A DNA stretch of 64,000 nt from Bacteroidota bacterium (GCA_030682255.1 JAUXOK010000027.1:124001-188000); one strand, 5' to 3'; positions 7,962-17,429 are shown, counted from the stretch's first letter. Made by a program: numbers and translations. Notes: generated from the letters alone by a model not told the origin.

Positions 7962-8657
7962 TTATTCTACTGTTGTGCTAATTATTTTAATGTCTTGCAA
8001 TGGTCTGTCGCTGCCATCTTTTTGCACATTTGCGATTTTGTCTATTACTTCAAACCCTTCAATGGTTTGACCAAAAACAGTATACTCGTTATTTAGAAAA
8101 GGGGTTTCTACATGACAAATGTAAAACTGACTGCCACTGCTTTCTTTTTTTGGATTCATTTGGTCTCCCATTCTAGCAGCAGCTAAAGCACCTTTTGTAT
8201 GTTGGAATTTTGGGTTAATTTCAGCAGGAATTGTATAACCAGGACCACCACTACCATACATAGCGCCTTTTACAGCGGCTTTGCTATCAGGGTCGCCAGC
8301 TTGAATCATAAATTGAGATATCACTCTGTGAAATAATAATCCGTTGTAAAAGCCAGTTTTACAAAGTTTAATGAAATTTGCTTTGTGAAGAGGCGTTTCA
8401 TCATAAAGCTGAACTTTGATAGCACCTAAAGAGGTGTTGATTGTAACAACTGTAGGTTTAGTATTGTTAGCTTCTGTAGTTGAATTAGCTTCAGTTGAAT
8501 TTTGAATTGAAGTGTCAACTGTACTTTCTTGAACAGGAACTTCTTCGATAATTTCTTGATTTTCAGTATCTGTTTCTGGTGCAGCACTGTTGCAAGACGA
8601 AAGGATTAAAATTAAAGCTAAAAAGCTTAGTTTCAGGGTGGATTTTATTAATTTCAT
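7962..8657 (-). CDS. Cyclophilin-type peptidyl-prolyl isomerase, lipoprotein (paralogue)
   Basis: A 231-residue cyclophilin with a lipoprotein signal (L-S-S-C near residue 22) and a Glu/Thr/Asn-rich spacer of about 45 residues before the fold, suggesting a tethered domain. Core motifs are F-H-R-V-I-S-Q-F-M-I-Q-A-G-D-P and S-G-S-Q-F-Y-I-C. It is a tandem partner of the downstream cyclophilin. The two probably arose by duplication and share the envelope protein-folding role. Its start overlaps the end of the upstream unknown gene by 4 bases, which supports translational coupling within the ruvX-def operon. Confidence 0.93.
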   Translation of the reverse strand: MKLIKSTLKLSFLALILILSSCNSAAPETDTENQEIIEEVPVQESTVDTSIQNSTEANSTTEANNTKPTVVTINTSLGAIKVQLYDETPLHKANFIKLCKTGFYNGLLFHRVISQFMIQAGDPDSKAAVKGAMYGSGGPGYTIPAEINPKFQHTKGALAAARMGDQMNPKKESSGSQFYICHVETPFLNNEYTVFGQTIEGFEVIDKIANVQKDGSDRPLQDIKIISTTVE

Positions 8658-8998
8658 ATTATTTTTTCGTTTATAAAATATTCAATGATGTGTTCGCGAA
8701 TATAAGACTCTTGTTCTAAAAATGACATATCTGGTAATTTATTTTTTAATTCCCAATGGGGCCATCCTTCAGAGTCAGTACCTAAAAGTTCATAATGATC
8801 GGAATAACTTAATATTTTACACATGGCAATATGCATCAAGGATACTTTGTCGTCTTTTTTAAAATTTGATTCTCCCAGAAATCCCAATTCTCTCATGCCA
8901 ATGATGAAGAGTATGGCATTCATGTCTGGTTTTTTACCAAAATTTTCAGTCATGAATTGTAAAATTTGATGCCAAAGGGCGGTGCGTTCTTCGGTCAT
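8654..8998 (-). CDS. Conserved small protein of unknown function
   Basis: A 114-residue cytoplasmic protein with no signal peptide or membrane segment. It is rich in aromatic residues and histidine (W-H-Q-I-L near 9, H-I-A-M-C-K near 56, E-G-W-P-H-W-E-L near 78). I do not recognise a domain. It sits between def and the cyclophilin genes, 2 bases after def and overlapping the next gene by 4 bases, so it is certainly part of this operon. I recall proteins of this kind in the same place in other Bacteroidota, but no function is known to me. Confidence 0.8.
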   Translation of the reverse strand: MTEERTALWHQILQFMTENFGKKPDMNAILFIIGMRELGFLGESNFKKDDKVSLMHIAMCKILSYSDHYELLGTDSEGWPHWELKNKLPDMSFLEQESYIREHIIEYFINEKII

Positions 8999-9000
8999 AC

Positions 9001-9552
9001 TTATTTTTTTACAAATTTCATTTTATAGTCGTGATTCACCTTGCCAAGACTGATATTGTTGAGCTTGCTCTTAATCAAATTTCTTTTTAGTGGAGAAATA
9101 TGGTCAACAAATAATTTACCTTCGATGTGGTCGTATTCGTGTTGTATAATTCTAGCTGCCATGCCATCATAAGTTTTTTCGTGTTCTACAAAATTTTCGT
9201 CTAAAAATCGGATGGTTAATTCTGGTTTTCTAGATACATTTTCTCTGATGGTAGGAATACTTAAACAGCCTTCTTCGTATTTCCACTCTTCGCCCCATTC
9301 TTTAATGATTTGAGGATTGATGAAAGTTTGTTTAAAACCTGGAGGATTTATATCTTCGATAGGCGAACCATCAATGATAAATAATCTGATTGGAATGCCT
9401 ACTTGAGGAGCCGCCAATCCAATGCCAGAACTATTATACATGGTTTCATACATGTTGTCTATAATTTCTTTTAAGTTGGGATAATCGGGAGAAATGTCTT
9501 CGCCTTTTTTTCTTAAAACGGGACATCCATATGCGTATATTGGTAAAATCAT
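9001..9552 (-). CDS. def: Peptide deformylase
   Basis: Removes the formyl group from the N-terminal methionine of new proteins. The three signature motifs are present in order: G-I-G-L-A-A-P-Q near residue 43, E-G-C-L-S-I-P near 94 with the metal-binding cysteine, and Q-H-E-Y-D-H near 136 with the two histidine ligands and the catalytic glutamate. The 183-residue length is typical. The start overlaps the ruvX stop by 4 bases. It is part of the five-gene minus-strand operon. Confidence 0.97.
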   Translation of the reverse strand: MILPIYAYGCPVLRKKGEDISPDYPNLKEIIDNMYETMYNSSGIGLAAPQVGIPIRLFIIDGSPIEDINPPGFKQTFINPQIIKEWGEEWKYEEGCLSIPTIRENVSRKPELTIRFLDENFVEHEKTYDGMAARIIQHEYDHIEGKLFVDHISPLKRNLIKSKLNNISLGKVNHDYKMKFVKK

Positions 9553-9959
9553 TTTGTTTCTAAATAAGTTTGCAAAATTAATGCAGCAGCTACCGTATCT
9601 ACAAGTTTTTTATTTTTTCTGTCTTTTTTTTTGTAACCCGCATCAATTAAGGTTTGTTTAGCCATTTTACTTGTTAGTCTTTCATCAATTCTATGAATGG
9701 GTGTTTCTGGAAAGTTTTCTTTGAGTAATATTTCAAAAGCATTTACCAAAGGTGTAGCATCCGTATCTTGACCGTCCATATTAAGTGGAAAACCCAAAAC
9801 AATACATGCTATAGGCTCTTTTAAAAATAAATTCTTTAAATAGGGGATGATTTTGTTGGTGTCAATCGTGTCTAAAGGGATGGCTAACATCTGCATTAAA
9901 TCAGTCATAGCAAGTCCAACCCTTCTTTTTCCATAGTCTATGGCTAATATTCTTTTCAT
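9549..9959 (-). CDS. ruvX: RuvX/YqgF family Holliday-junction resolvase-like protein
   Basis: A 136-residue RNase H-fold protein with the opening A-I-D-Y-G-K-R-R-V-G-L-A that defines the family, a conserved D-E-R-L-T-S near 92 and a closing D-x-V-A-A-x-L-I-L-Q. The family is linked to pre-16S rRNA processing and possibly recombination. It is the first gene of the ruvX-def-unknown-cyclophilin-cyclophilin operon and is divergent from lysA, with 67 bases in between. Confidence 0.95.
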   Translation of the reverse strand: MKRILAIDYGKRRVGLAMTDLMQMLAIPLDTIDTNKIIPYLKNLFLKEPIACIVLGFPLNMDGQDTDATPLVNAFEILLKENFPETPIHRIDERLTSKMAKQTLIDAGYKKKDRKNKKLVDTVAAALILQTYLETK

Positions 9960-10026
9960 GGTTTTTATTAAACCTTTGCAAATTGCATTTTTTATTGATT
10001 GATAAAAAAATTATTTTCGCACACTT

Positions 10027-11259
10027 ATGCAATTAATAAACGGAAAGTACCATTTGGATGGAGTTGATTTAATAGAATTGACTCAAGAGTTTGACACCCC
10101 TGTCTATGTATACAGTGCCAATAAGATGGCAGAACAAGTAGATAAGTTAAACAAGGCATTTCCGGGTGTTAAGTTAGGTTTACATTATGCATGTAAGGCA
10201 TTGTCTAATATTAATGTGTTGCGCTACATGAAAAAATTAGGCACAGGTTTGGACGCAGTTTCTATCCAAGAGGTTTGGCTAGGTTTAAAAGCAGGTTTTG
10301 AACCTGATCAAATTTTATACACACCCAATGGCGTTAGCATGGAAGAAATTGACATGGCTGTTAAAGAAGGTGTAAAGATTAATATTGATAATATTTCAAT
10401 TTTAGAACAATTTGGAGCTAAATATGGCAGAAAAGTTCCGGTTTGTATCCGTGTTAATCCACATATCATGGCTGGTGGAAATGCTAAAATATCTACTGGA
10501 CACATAGATTCTAAATTCGGTATCAGTTACTATCAACTCAGACATGTGGATAGAGTTGTTAAATTGTATGACATCAATGTAGAAGGTTTGCACATGCACA
10601 CAGGTAGTGATATTTTGGATGCAGAAGTGTTTTTGAGAGGTGCCGAATTATTGTTTGAAGCCGCCATAGATTTCAAAGAATTGAAATACATGGATTTTGG
10701 CAGTGGGTTTAAAGTGGCATACAAAGAAAATGATATCACAACCGACATCAACGATATCGGACATCAAATAGCCGAAAGGTTTATCAACTTTTGTTCAAAA
10801 TATGGCAAAGAATTGGAACTGTGGTTTGAACCAGGTAAATTTTTAGTGAGTGAATCAGGTTATTTCTTGGTTAAAACCAATGTAGTGAAACAAACTACTA
10901 GTACTATGTTTGCTGGCGTTGACAGTGGTTTGAATCATTTAATCAGACCGATGCTTTACGATGCTTACCATAAAATAACTAATATTTCAAATCCATCAGG
11001 AGTTGAGCGTATTTATGCGGTGGTAGGTTATATTTGCGAAACAGATACTTTTGGATGGGATAGAAAATTGAATGAAGTAAGAGAAGGCGATATTTTAGCA
11101 TTTCACAATGCGGGTGCATATGGCATCAGTATGGCAAGCAATTACAATTCAAGATTCAGACCAGCCGAAGTGTTGATTATAGATGGCAAAGCGCATCTCA
11201 TCAGAAGAAGAGAAACGATTGAAGATATATTGAATACTCAGGTTGATATAAAATTATAA
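10027..11259 (+). CDS. lysA: Diaminopimelate decarboxylase
   Basis: Last step of lysine synthesis, decarboxylating meso-diaminopimelate with PLP. The 410-residue protein has the PLP lysine in H-Y-A-C-K-A-L-S (K57), the G-L-H-M-H-T-G-S segment near 192, the glycine-rich phosphate-binding segment F-G-S-G-F near 220, and the substrate motif C-E-T-D-T-F near 340. The frame starts at ATG 10027, and a weak TATTTTCG promoter-like box lies about 10 bases upstream. A hydrophobic-protein gene follows after 3 bases, so the two are probably co-transcribed. Confidence 0.95.
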   Translation: MQLINGKYHLDGVDLIELTQEFDTPVYVYSANKMAEQVDKLNKAFPGVKLGLHYACKALSNINVLRYMKKLGTGLDAVSIQEVWLGLKAGFEPDQILYTPNGVSMEEIDMAVKEGVKINIDNISILEQFGAKYGRKVPVCIRVNPHIMAGGNAKISTGHIDSKFGISYYQLRHVDRVVKLYDINVEGLHMHTGSDILDAEVFLRGAELLFEAAIDFKELKYMDFGSGFKVAYKENDITTDINDIGHQIAERFINFCSKYGKELELWFEPGKFLVSESGYFLVKTNVVKQTTSTMFAGVDSGLNHLIRPMLYDAYHKITNISNPSGVERIYAVVGYICETDTFGWDRKLNEVREGDILAFHNAGAYGISMASNYNSRFRPAEVLIIDGKAHLIRRRETIEDILNTQVDIKL

Positions 11260-11262
11260 TTT

Positions 11263-11760
11263 ATGAACTTAAAGCCAAGTTTCACGGAAAAACAAAGATT
11301 CAATCAATGGTGGCTTAAATTGATTTTATTTGCTTGTTTAGGTATCTTTTTGTTTGGATTGGTTCAACAATTAGTTTTTAATATTCCTTTTGGCAATAAT
11401 CCTGTGAGTAATTCATTTTTAATAATTTTGTGTCTTTTATTTGCTTTGCTAATTTGGGGGATGTTATCACTTAATATGATTACTGAAATAAATGAAAATG
11501 GCATTACAGTTAAATTTTTTCCATTTATTAAAAAGGAAACCATTGCTTGGAATACCATTACCCAATGTTTTGTTAGAACTTATCTGCCAATCAAAGAATA
11601 TGGTGGATGGGGGTATAGGCAAAGTTTTAGCAATGGCAAGGCATACAATGTTTCGGGTAATCAAGGATTGCAATTAGAGATTAATGGCAAAAAAAAACTG
11701 CTAATTGGAACACAAAAATCAGAAGAGATTCAAAAAGTTATAAATCAATACTTTAAATAA
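11263..11760 (+). CDS. Small membrane protein with a PH-like C-terminal region, unknown function
   Basis: A 165-residue protein with two hydrophobic helices (about 18-40 and 51-75), then about 90 residues that look like a bacterial PH-type beta domain (I-T-E-I-N-E-N-G-I-T-V-K-F-F, then T-I-A-W-N-T-I). The family is common in Bacteroidota and has no known activity. It starts 3 bases after lysA, but a functional link to lysine synthesis is unlikely. The protein is probably in the inner membrane with the beta domain in the cytoplasm. Confidence 0.75.
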   Translation: MNLKPSFTEKQRFNQWWLKLILFACLGIFLFGLVQQLVFNIPFGNNPVSNSFLIILCLLFALLIWGMLSLNMITEINENGITVKFFPFIKKETIAWNTITQCFVRTYLPIKEYGGWGYRQSFSNGKAYNVSGNQGLQLEINGKKKLLIGTQKSEEIQKVINQYFK

Positions 11761-11837
11761 ATAATTTATAAGTTTCTTGTTAAAAAATTTTGTATATTCA
11801 AAATAAAGTGATTTGTTTGTAATCTAATTTATACAAT

Positions 11838-12191
11838 ATGAAATATTATTTACACGTTTTAAAAAACTACGTTAACTTTGATGGTAGAGCAAGAAGAAAA
11901 GAGTATTGGATGTTTATTCTTTTTTTTTATATTTTTTCCATTGTTATTGGTTTCATTGGAGGTTTAATAGGTTTTGAGTTACTAGGGACAGTTTATATAC
12001 TTGCTATGATCCTCCCATCGATAGCAGTATCGGTAAGAAGAATGCACGATGTAGGCAAAAGTGGTTGGTATATGTTGATACCAATATACAGTTTTGTGCT
12101 TTCTCTAACAGAAGGTCAACCAGGACCCAATGAGTATGGTTCTAATCCTAAAGAAGAAGAACCTTCAATCAATGATCATTTGGTAAGTTAA
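11838..12191 (+). CDS. DUF805 membrane protein
   Basis: A 117-residue protein that matches DUF805. It shows the N-terminal N-F-D-G-R-A-R-R-K-E-Y-W-M-F motif, two or three transmembrane helices, and the R-R-M-H-D-V-G-K-S-G-W motif before the last helix. These small inner-membrane proteins occur across bacteria, often in several copies, and their function is not known. The start at 11838 is preceded by an AT-rich region with TTTG repeats. It ends just before a clear hairpin terminator. Confidence 0.9.
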   Translation: MKYYLHVLKNYVNFDGRARRKEYWMFILFFYIFSIVIGFIGGLIGFELLGTVYILAMILPSIAVSVRRMHDVGKSGWYMLIPIYSFVLSLTEGQPGPNEYGSNPKEEEPSINDHLVS

Positions 12192-12221
12192 TTTTATTGT
12201 TTACAGAAAATAAACTAAAAG

Positions 12222-12250
12222 AAACGTTACTTAAAAGTAGCGTTTTTTTT
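12222..12250 (+). terminator. Intrinsic terminator after the DUF805 gene
   Basis: A 10-bp stem (12222-12231 with 12236-12245, one G-T pair) closed by a four-base loop and followed by a run of eight Ts. It lies 30 bases after the DUF805 stop codon on the same strand. Confidence 0.85.
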
Positions 12251-12367
12251 ATGCTTTTATTTTACCCCAATGATATGGCTTTCGTTAGCAATTTATTGAA
12301 AAGATATTTATTGGGCATTACTTGTTGATAAGAAACCTTCATTGAGCTTTATCTTTGTTATAAGATT

Positions 12368-12907
12368 TTGAAATTACTTATCATAGTTTTCATATCGTTT
12401 ATTTATACTCAATCCTTATTTAGTCAAGTTATTTTAGAAACTGATACTAATAAGGTTTTAATCGACACTGCATTTAATATCAGTAGTTTAGATTATAAAA
12501 GAGTACCCAGCGTAGATACATTATTTATGGTTGCAAAAAAATATTTGGGAAAACACGCTCATTTATTTGTAGCAATTAAAATCATAGAAAGTGGTAATAC
12601 AAACAAGTATAGTTGGTTAGCTCTTAAACATAATAATCTGTGTGGCATGAGGTTTCCTAAAAACAGAAAAACGTATGCCATATCCAAAACAAATTCCAAC
12701 TATGCTATTTATAGAAATTGGTTCGAAAGTATCTTGGATTTTAAAATTTATATCCATTTAATTGAAAAAAAGTATTTATCGGAACATAAAAACACACCTT
12801 CTGATGTTGATTTAATTAATTACATGTCTACCCGTTACAATCATTTTGATTTTTGGAAAACCAATATGTTGCAACTTATAAAGATGGTACACAAGAAATA
12901 TGATTAA
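12368..12907 (+). CDS. Secreted glucosaminidase-like (peptidoglycan hydrolase) protein
   Basis: A 179-residue protein with a signal peptide of about 19 residues. The rest resembles the glucosaminidase/lysozyme-like domain of FlgJ- and Bax-type proteins. The catalytic glutamate is likely E74 in A-I-K-I-I-E-S-G, followed by the H-N-N-L-C-G-M-R-F motif near 88-96, as in N-acetylglucosaminidases, and a W-F-E-S-I-L-D-F-K segment near 118. It probably cuts glycan strands in the periplasm. There is no LysM or other cell-wall domain. The only in-frame start is TTG at 12368, which is normal in this genome. Confidence 0.75.
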   Translation: MKLLIIVFISFIYTQSLFSQVILETDTNKVLIDTAFNISSLDYKRVPSVDTLFMVAKKYLGKHAHLFVAIKIIESGNTNKYSWLALKHNNLCGMRFPKNRKTYAISKTNSNYAIYRNWFESILDFKIYIHLIEKKYLSEHKNTPSDVDLINYMSTRYNHFDFWKTNMLQLIKMVHKKYD

Positions 12908-12936
12908 TTTCATATTATTTAAATAATATTGCAACT

Positions 12937-13812
12937 ATGTTTGTATCAGGTTTTACCATTGCTAGAAATGTTATTAAAGCAGATTATCCGATTAAAGAAG
13001 CCATCTTATCTATTTTGCCATTATGCGATGAAATAATCGTGGCAGTTGGCAAAAGCGATGATGACACTTTGGGTTTCATTAAAAGTTTGGCAATTGATAA
13101 AATTAAAATCATTGAAACCATTTGGGATGATAGTTTAAGAGAGGGTGGCAAAGTGTTGGCAGACGAAACCAACAAAGCTTTTAAAGCCATCAATCCAAAA
13201 GCGGATTGGTGCATATATATCCAAGCCGATGAATGTTTACATGAAAAAGATTATCCTGTCATTAAAGCTGCTATGATGGATTTTAAGGACAATTCTAATG
13301 TTGATGGTTTGCTCTTTAAGTATTTGCATTTTTATGGGTCTTATGATTACATTGCTGATAGCCGTTCATGGTACCGTCAAGAGGTTAGGATTATCAAAAA
13401 CAATCCAAAGATTTATTCATATAAAGATGCACAAGGTTTTAGGAAAAATATAAATGAGAAACTTAATGTTAAAACCATCGATGCGCATGTTCACCATTAT
13501 GGATGGGTTAAACATCCAACTTTGCAACTTGAAAAATTAAAACAAGCCAGAAAGTTGTGGCATTCTGATGAATTTATTGAAAAGACCTATCAAAACCAAC
13601 AAAGTTTCGATTTTAGTCAAGTAGATTCATTGAAAAAATTTGAAGGCACACATCCTAAGGTTATTCAAGAAAGGATACAAAAAATGAATTGGACATTTGA
13701 ATATGACATCACGCACAAAAACATGGGTTTGAAAAATAAATTGTTGTATTTCATTGAGAAGCTAACTGGATGGCGCATTGGCGAACACCGCAATTTTCGG
13801 ATTTTAAAATAG
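12937..13812 (+). CDS. Glycosyltransferase family 2-like protein
   Basis: A 291-residue GT-A-fold protein. The opening F-V-S-G-F-T-I-A-R-N, the D-E-I-I-V-A-V-G-K-S-D-D-D-T-L segment near 31-45 and the acidic motif Y-I-Q-A-D-E near 93-98 match family 2-like transferases of about 290-300 residues. The donor and acceptor cannot be told. No other polysaccharide gene is adjacent, so the product sugar pathway is unknown. There is no signal peptide or membrane segment. It ends 4 bases before the convergent ppk2 gene. Confidence 0.8.
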   Translation: MFVSGFTIARNVIKADYPIKEAILSILPLCDEIIVAVGKSDDDTLGFIKSLAIDKIKIIETIWDDSLREGGKVLADETNKAFKAINPKADWCIYIQADECLHEKDYPVIKAAMMDFKDNSNVDGLLFKYLHFYGSYDYIADSRSWYRQEVRIIKNNPKIYSYKDAQGFRKNINEKLNVKTIDAHVHHYGWVKHPTLQLEKLKQARKLWHSDEFIEKTYQNQQSFDFSQVDSLKKFEGTHPKVIQERIQKMNWTFEYDITHKNMGLKNKLLYFIEKLTGWRIGEHRNFRILK

Positions 13813-13815
13813 AAA

Positions 13816-14703
13816 CTATTCCGCCTTTAATTCTTCTAAACCTTGCGCAAGCAATTGCATTTCGGTTTCATTAAGTTTTGGATATTTCAAATTTAAACTT
13901 TCCAGTTTTTCTAATAAAATTTCACCGACTATGGCTCTGCTAATCCACTGATCGTCTGAAGGCACAATATGCCAAGGGGCATAATCGGTCGAGGTGTTTT
14001 TTATCATTTGTTCAAAAGCATCTTGATAATCATCCCAATGTTTTCTTTCTTTCAAGTCTGCATAACTGAACTTCCAATTTTTCTTAGGCGTTTCTATTCT
14101 ATCAAGAAATCTCTGCTTTTGTGCATCTTTACTTAAATTTAAAAATATTTTTATAATTACAGTGCCATTCTCGTGCAAATGTTTTTCAAATTGATTGATT
14201 GTATTGTATCTGTTTTTCCAAAAATCTTTGTCAATATCTTCAACTGAATTAATATTCGGTATATTTTGACTTAAGATATATTCAGGATGAACTTTTGTAA
14301 CCAATACTTCTTCGTAATGCGAACGATTGAATACGCCAATCATGCCACGTTCTGGAAGGTTTTTATATATACGCCATAAGAAATCATGATTGAGTTCTTC
14401 TTTACTTGGTTGTTTAAAGTTAACGACATGCACACCTTGTGGATTTACGCCTGAGAAAACATGTTTGATGCAACTGTCTTTGCCAGCAGCATCAATGGCT
14501 TGTAAAACTAATAAAACAGAAAACTCATTTTGTGCATATAGTTTTTCTTGTAATGAAGAGATTTTATCGGTGTAGGTATCCAAAAAAGCTTTTAATTCAT
14601 CTTCTGAATAAAAACCAGCTTTGTAATTGGTATCGTGATTTTTTAGTTTAAAATCTTTGGTATTTGTAATACAGATTTTTGGGTCGTTGATTAAGTTGAA
14701 CAT
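13816..14703 (-). CDS. ppk2: Polyphosphate kinase 2 family protein
   Basis: Transfers phosphate between polyphosphate and nucleotides. The 295-residue single-domain length is normal for PPK2. Walker A is seen as Q-A-I-D-A-A-G-K-D-S (69-77), the lid and Walker B region as F-N-R-S-H-Y-E-E-V-L-V (125-135), and the family block N-P-Q-G-V-H-V lies near 87. Subclass (AMP- or ADP-phosphorylating) cannot be fixed by eye. It is followed on the same strand by a promoter-distal outer-membrane gene reading toward it. No polyphosphatase is near. Confidence 0.9.
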   Translation of the reverse strand: MFNLINDPKICITNTKDFKLKNHDTNYKAGFYSEDELKAFLDTYTDKISSLQEKLYAQNEFSVLLVLQAIDAAGKDSCIKHVFSGVNPQGVHVVNFKQPSKEELNHDFLWRIYKNLPERGMIGVFNRSHYEEVLVTKVHPEYILSQNIPNINSVEDIDKDFWKNRYNTINQFEKHLHENGTVIIKIFLNLSKDAQKQRFLDRIETPKKNWKFSYADLKERKHWDDYQDAFEQMIKNTSTDYAPWHIVPSDDQWISRAIVGEILLEKLESLNLKYPKLNETEMQLLAQGLEELKAE

Positions 14704-14711
14704 GTAATAAT

Positions 14712-15209
14712 TTAAAAAATAAAACCACCTCGAATAACAAATGGTTGACCATAGATATTATCAGGAGGATATAAAAGGAGATAATAAGCAGAAATAAAAA
14801 AACCTGCACCGGGCATAAAACCACCACCCACCATCACATAGTCGCCATTGGTGTTGTTGTAATATAATTTTTGATATTCTGCTTGGAGAAATAAGCGTGG
14901 ATCGACAGTGAAACGCGTAAATGCATTGCCTCCATATATCATAAAATCTATCGGGGGTGTTCGGCTATCACTGAAATATTGAAAATTGCCACCAATTCCA
15001 GTGGTTAAACGAGGTGTTAATCTGTAGCCAATTTGAGGTAAAATATTAACATTGGTAACGGTTCCAAATAATATTCCACCACCAACATTAAAGGTTAAAC
15101 GTTCTTTGAAAGTCCTGTTTTTAAAAGAATCTTTTTCTTCAATTTGTGCATTGAGTGAAGCATGAAGACAAACAAGGACAATGATGATTAAAATGTTTTT
15201 AACTTTCAT
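14712..15209 (-). CDS. Small outer-membrane beta-barrel-like protein
   Basis: I choose the ATG at 15209 rather than the longer frame to 15272. It gives a normal start (M-K-V-K-N-I-L-I-I-I) and a cleavable signal peptide of about 22 residues ending S-L-N-A-Q, and it avoids overlap with serC. The mature part alternates polar and aromatic residues in short strands (G-G-G-I-L-F-G, Q-I-G-Y-R-L-T-P-R-L-T-T-G-I-G) and ends in phenylalanine, as barrel proteins do. It looks like an 8-stranded porin-like protein of about 145 residues. Function unknown. It runs into ppk2 on the same strand with 8 bases between. Confidence 0.75.
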   Translation of the reverse strand: MKVKNILIIIVLVCLHASLNAQIEEKDSFKNRTFKERLTFNVGGGILFGTVTNVNILPQIGYRLTPRLTTGIGGNFQYFSDSRTPPIDFMIYGGNAFTRFTVDPRLFLQAEYQKLYYNNTNGDYVMVGGGFMPGAGFFISAYYLLLYPPDNIYGQPFVIRGGFIF

Positions 15210-15232
15210 TACAATACTTTTCAATATTAGTT

Positions 15233-15240
15233 TATTTTTG
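15233..15240 (+). promoter_or_regulatory. -7 box for serC
   Basis: TATTTTTG followed by C matches TAnnTTTG and lies 17 bases ahead of the serC start codon. The resulting leader would be about 12 bases. Confidence 0.5.
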
Positions 15241-15257
15241 CCAAAAAATATATATTC

Positions 15258-16316
15258 ATGTCTAAAATACACAATTTTTCAGCAGGACCATCGATTTTAC
15301 CAAAAGAAGCCATTCAAGCATGTGTTGAAGGTATTCAAAATTTTGCAGGTACAGGTTTGTCTCTATTAGAAGTTTCTCACAGAGGCAAAGAATTTGTAAA
15401 AGTAGTAGAAGATACGCAAGCTATCATTAAAGAATTAATGGATATTCCAGAAGGTTATGAAATTTTGTTTTTAGGTGGTGGAGCTAGCATGCAGTTTATC
15501 ACTGTTGCTTATAATTTATTAGAAAACAAAGGTGCTTATTTAAAAACAGGTGTTTGGGCAGCCAATGCAGCCAAAGAAGCCAAACATTTTGGAACAGTTG
15601 AAATCATTGCAAGTTCTGAAGATAGAAACTATTGTTACATTCCCAAAAATTATACCATACCAACAGATGCTGATTATTTTCATTGCACTAGCAACAACAC
15701 CATTTATGGCAGCCAAATGCAATCTTTTCCTGATAGCCCCGTAACGATGGTTTGTGATATGAGCTCTGATATATTGAGTAGAAAAGTGGATGTTTCTAAA
15801 TTCGGTTTAATCTATGCAGGTGCTCAAAAAAATATGGGTCCAGCTGGTGTAACCGTTGTAATAGTTAGAAAAGATATTTTAGGAAAAGTGAGTCGTCAGA
15901 TTCCAAGCATGATGGATTATGCAGTACATATTAAATCTGAAAGTATGTTTAATACGCCTCCAGTGTTTCCAATCTATGCAATGTTACAAAATTTGAAATG
16001 GGTAAAACAACAAGGTGGAGTTGAGGGCATGCAAAAAAGAGCTAAGGCCAGAGCCGAATTATTGTATTCTGAAATAGATAACAACCCATTGTTTAAAGGC
16101 ACTGTTGATAAAGAAGATCGTTCACAAATGAATGTTTGTTTCCTTTTAACCGATGACTCTTTAACCGATAAATTTAATGCCGCTTGGAAAGCCGCTGGTA
16201 TTTCTGGAATAGTTGGACACCGTTCTGTGGGTGGATACAGAGCAAGTATGTACAATGCTTTGCCATTAGAAAGTGTTGAAGCTTTGGTAAATGTGATGAA
16301 AACATTTAATTCTTAA
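15258..16316 (+). CDS. serC: Phosphoserine aminotransferase
   Basis: Converts 3-phosphohydroxypyruvate to phosphoserine in serine synthesis, and also acts in pyridoxal phosphate synthesis in some bacteria. The 352-residue protein begins [11 protein letters not shown], the family opening. The PLP-binding lysine is K191 in [12 protein letters not shown]. The substrate-binding S-H-R-G-K-E-F lies at 40-46, and the C-terminal block [11 protein letters not shown] is intact. It is followed by a T9SS protein, then serA and a DUF1015 gene, a serine cluster known from this phylum. Confidence 0.97.
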   Translation: MSKIHNFSAGPSILPKEAIQACVEGIQNFAGTGLSLLEVSHRGKEFVKVVEDTQAIIKELMDIPEGYEILFLGGGASMQFITVAYNLLENKGAYLKTGVWAANAAKEAKHFGTVEIIASSEDRNYCYIPKNYTIPTDADYFHCTSNNTIYGSQMQSFPDSPVTMVCDMSSDILSRKVDVSKFGLIYAGAQKNMGPAGVTVVIVRKDILGKVSRQIPSMMDYAVHIKSESMFNTPPVFPIYAMLQNLKWVKQQGGVEGMQKRAKARAELLYSEIDNNPLFKGTVDKEDRSQMNVCFLLTDDSLTDKFNAAWKAAGISGIVGHRSVGGYRASMYNALPLESVEALVNVMKTFNS

Positions 16317-16325
16317 TGTTCGAAA

Positions 16326-17414
16326 ATGAATAAATTAATCACAGTTATTTTCTGTTTATTTATTTTCAATAATTCATATTCTCAATGTCGTTTAGATTCT
16401 ATAGTTTATTACAGTCCTAATGACCAAAGTGTCAATATTCCTGTGGATAAAACGTATTACACTTATAATAATAAAAAACAGTTAGAAACTGAATCTTCTT
16501 TTTATTATTCTGATTTTGATAGTGCTTGGCAACTTTCTTATTTTTTAATTTATAAATATAATAATAATAACAAAGTGTCAATTATTTATGATTTGGCTGA
16601 CTTAAATAACAAGTTAGATACTTTTTCAAAGACTGTATATTATCATAACACAAAGGGATTAGATTCATTAAGGAAATTTTATTTATTGAATCAATCTACG
16701 TCTGAATTAGAGATTAACAGTCAATACATCAGTTATTACAACAATCAAAATCAAATCATCGAAGAGTTAAGAAAAAATTATGAAAGCAGTACTCAAACTT
16801 GGGAGGATTATTATAAAATTAATTTGTTTTATCAAAACAACAAACAAGTTTTATCAATTAATTACAAGTGGAATGATGCAACTAATGATTGGTTATATGA
16901 CCAAAAATATTCTAATTTTTATCTTAATAATATAAAAATTGACTCTAGTTTTAATTGGTCAACTTCAGAAAATACTTGGAAACTTAATAGTCATTCAATT
17001 TCTTATTACAATTCTAAAAATCAAGATACACTTGTTAGAAGTTTTTCATTAAACGGACAGATAAATTTTGAGGTAAGAAAGAATTTTGATGTAAATGGTT
17101 GTTTAAAAACTGATACTACTTATAATCGTGATTTTATATATAGAGGATATAGACATTACTATTATCAAGATTTTTCAAGCAATATAGTTTCACAAAGCAC
17201 TAATTCTTATATTGTATATCCTAATCCAGTTCATTCAGAAATCAGCATATCAAACTATTTTGGCTGTTATAGTATTATTGAAATTACTACAGGAAAAGAG
17301 CTAAAAAAAGGTAATATTGTATCAGCGAATGAAACCATTGACATAAGTAAGTTAATCAGTGGTGTTTATCTTTTAAAATTAAATAACAAAATTCAGAAAA
17401 TAATTAAATATTGA
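16326..17414 (+). CDS. T9SS-exported protein with YD/imelysin-like repeats, unknown function
   Basis: A 362-residue secreted protein with a signal peptide (about 19 residues, ending N-S-Y-S-Q). The mature part has a repeating pattern of short strands with 'Y-Y-N-[NS]-x-[NK]' and 'W-x-x-x-Y' every 35-45 residues, as in Bacteroidota proteins that resemble YD-repeat units. The last 80 residues form a T9SS type A sorting domain (Y-P-N-P-V near 303, then G-V-Y-L-L-K near 347). It sits between serC and serA, only 9 and 15 bases from them, so it may be transcribed with serine genes although its product is a surface protein. The repeat-rich part is of lower complexity and AT-rich. Confidence 0.75.
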   Translation: MNKLITVIFCLFIFNNSYSQCRLDSIVYYSPNDQSVNIPVDKTYYTYNNKKQLETESSFYYSDFDSAWQLSYFLIYKYNNNNKVSIIYDLADLNNKLDTFSKTVYYHNTKGLDSLRKFYLLNQSTSELEINSQYISYYNNQNQIIEELRKNYESSTQTWEDYYKINLFYQNNKQVLSINYKWNDATNDWLYDQKYSNFYLNNIKIDSSFNWSTSENTWKLNSHSISYYNSKNQDTLVRSFSLNGQINFEVRKNFDVNGCLKTDTTYNRDFIYRGYRHYYYQDFSSNIVSQSTNSYIVYPNPVHSEISISNYFGCYSIIEITTGKELKKGNIVSANETIDISKLISGVYLLKLNNKIQKIIKY

Positions 17415-17429
17415 ACCAATTTATATAAA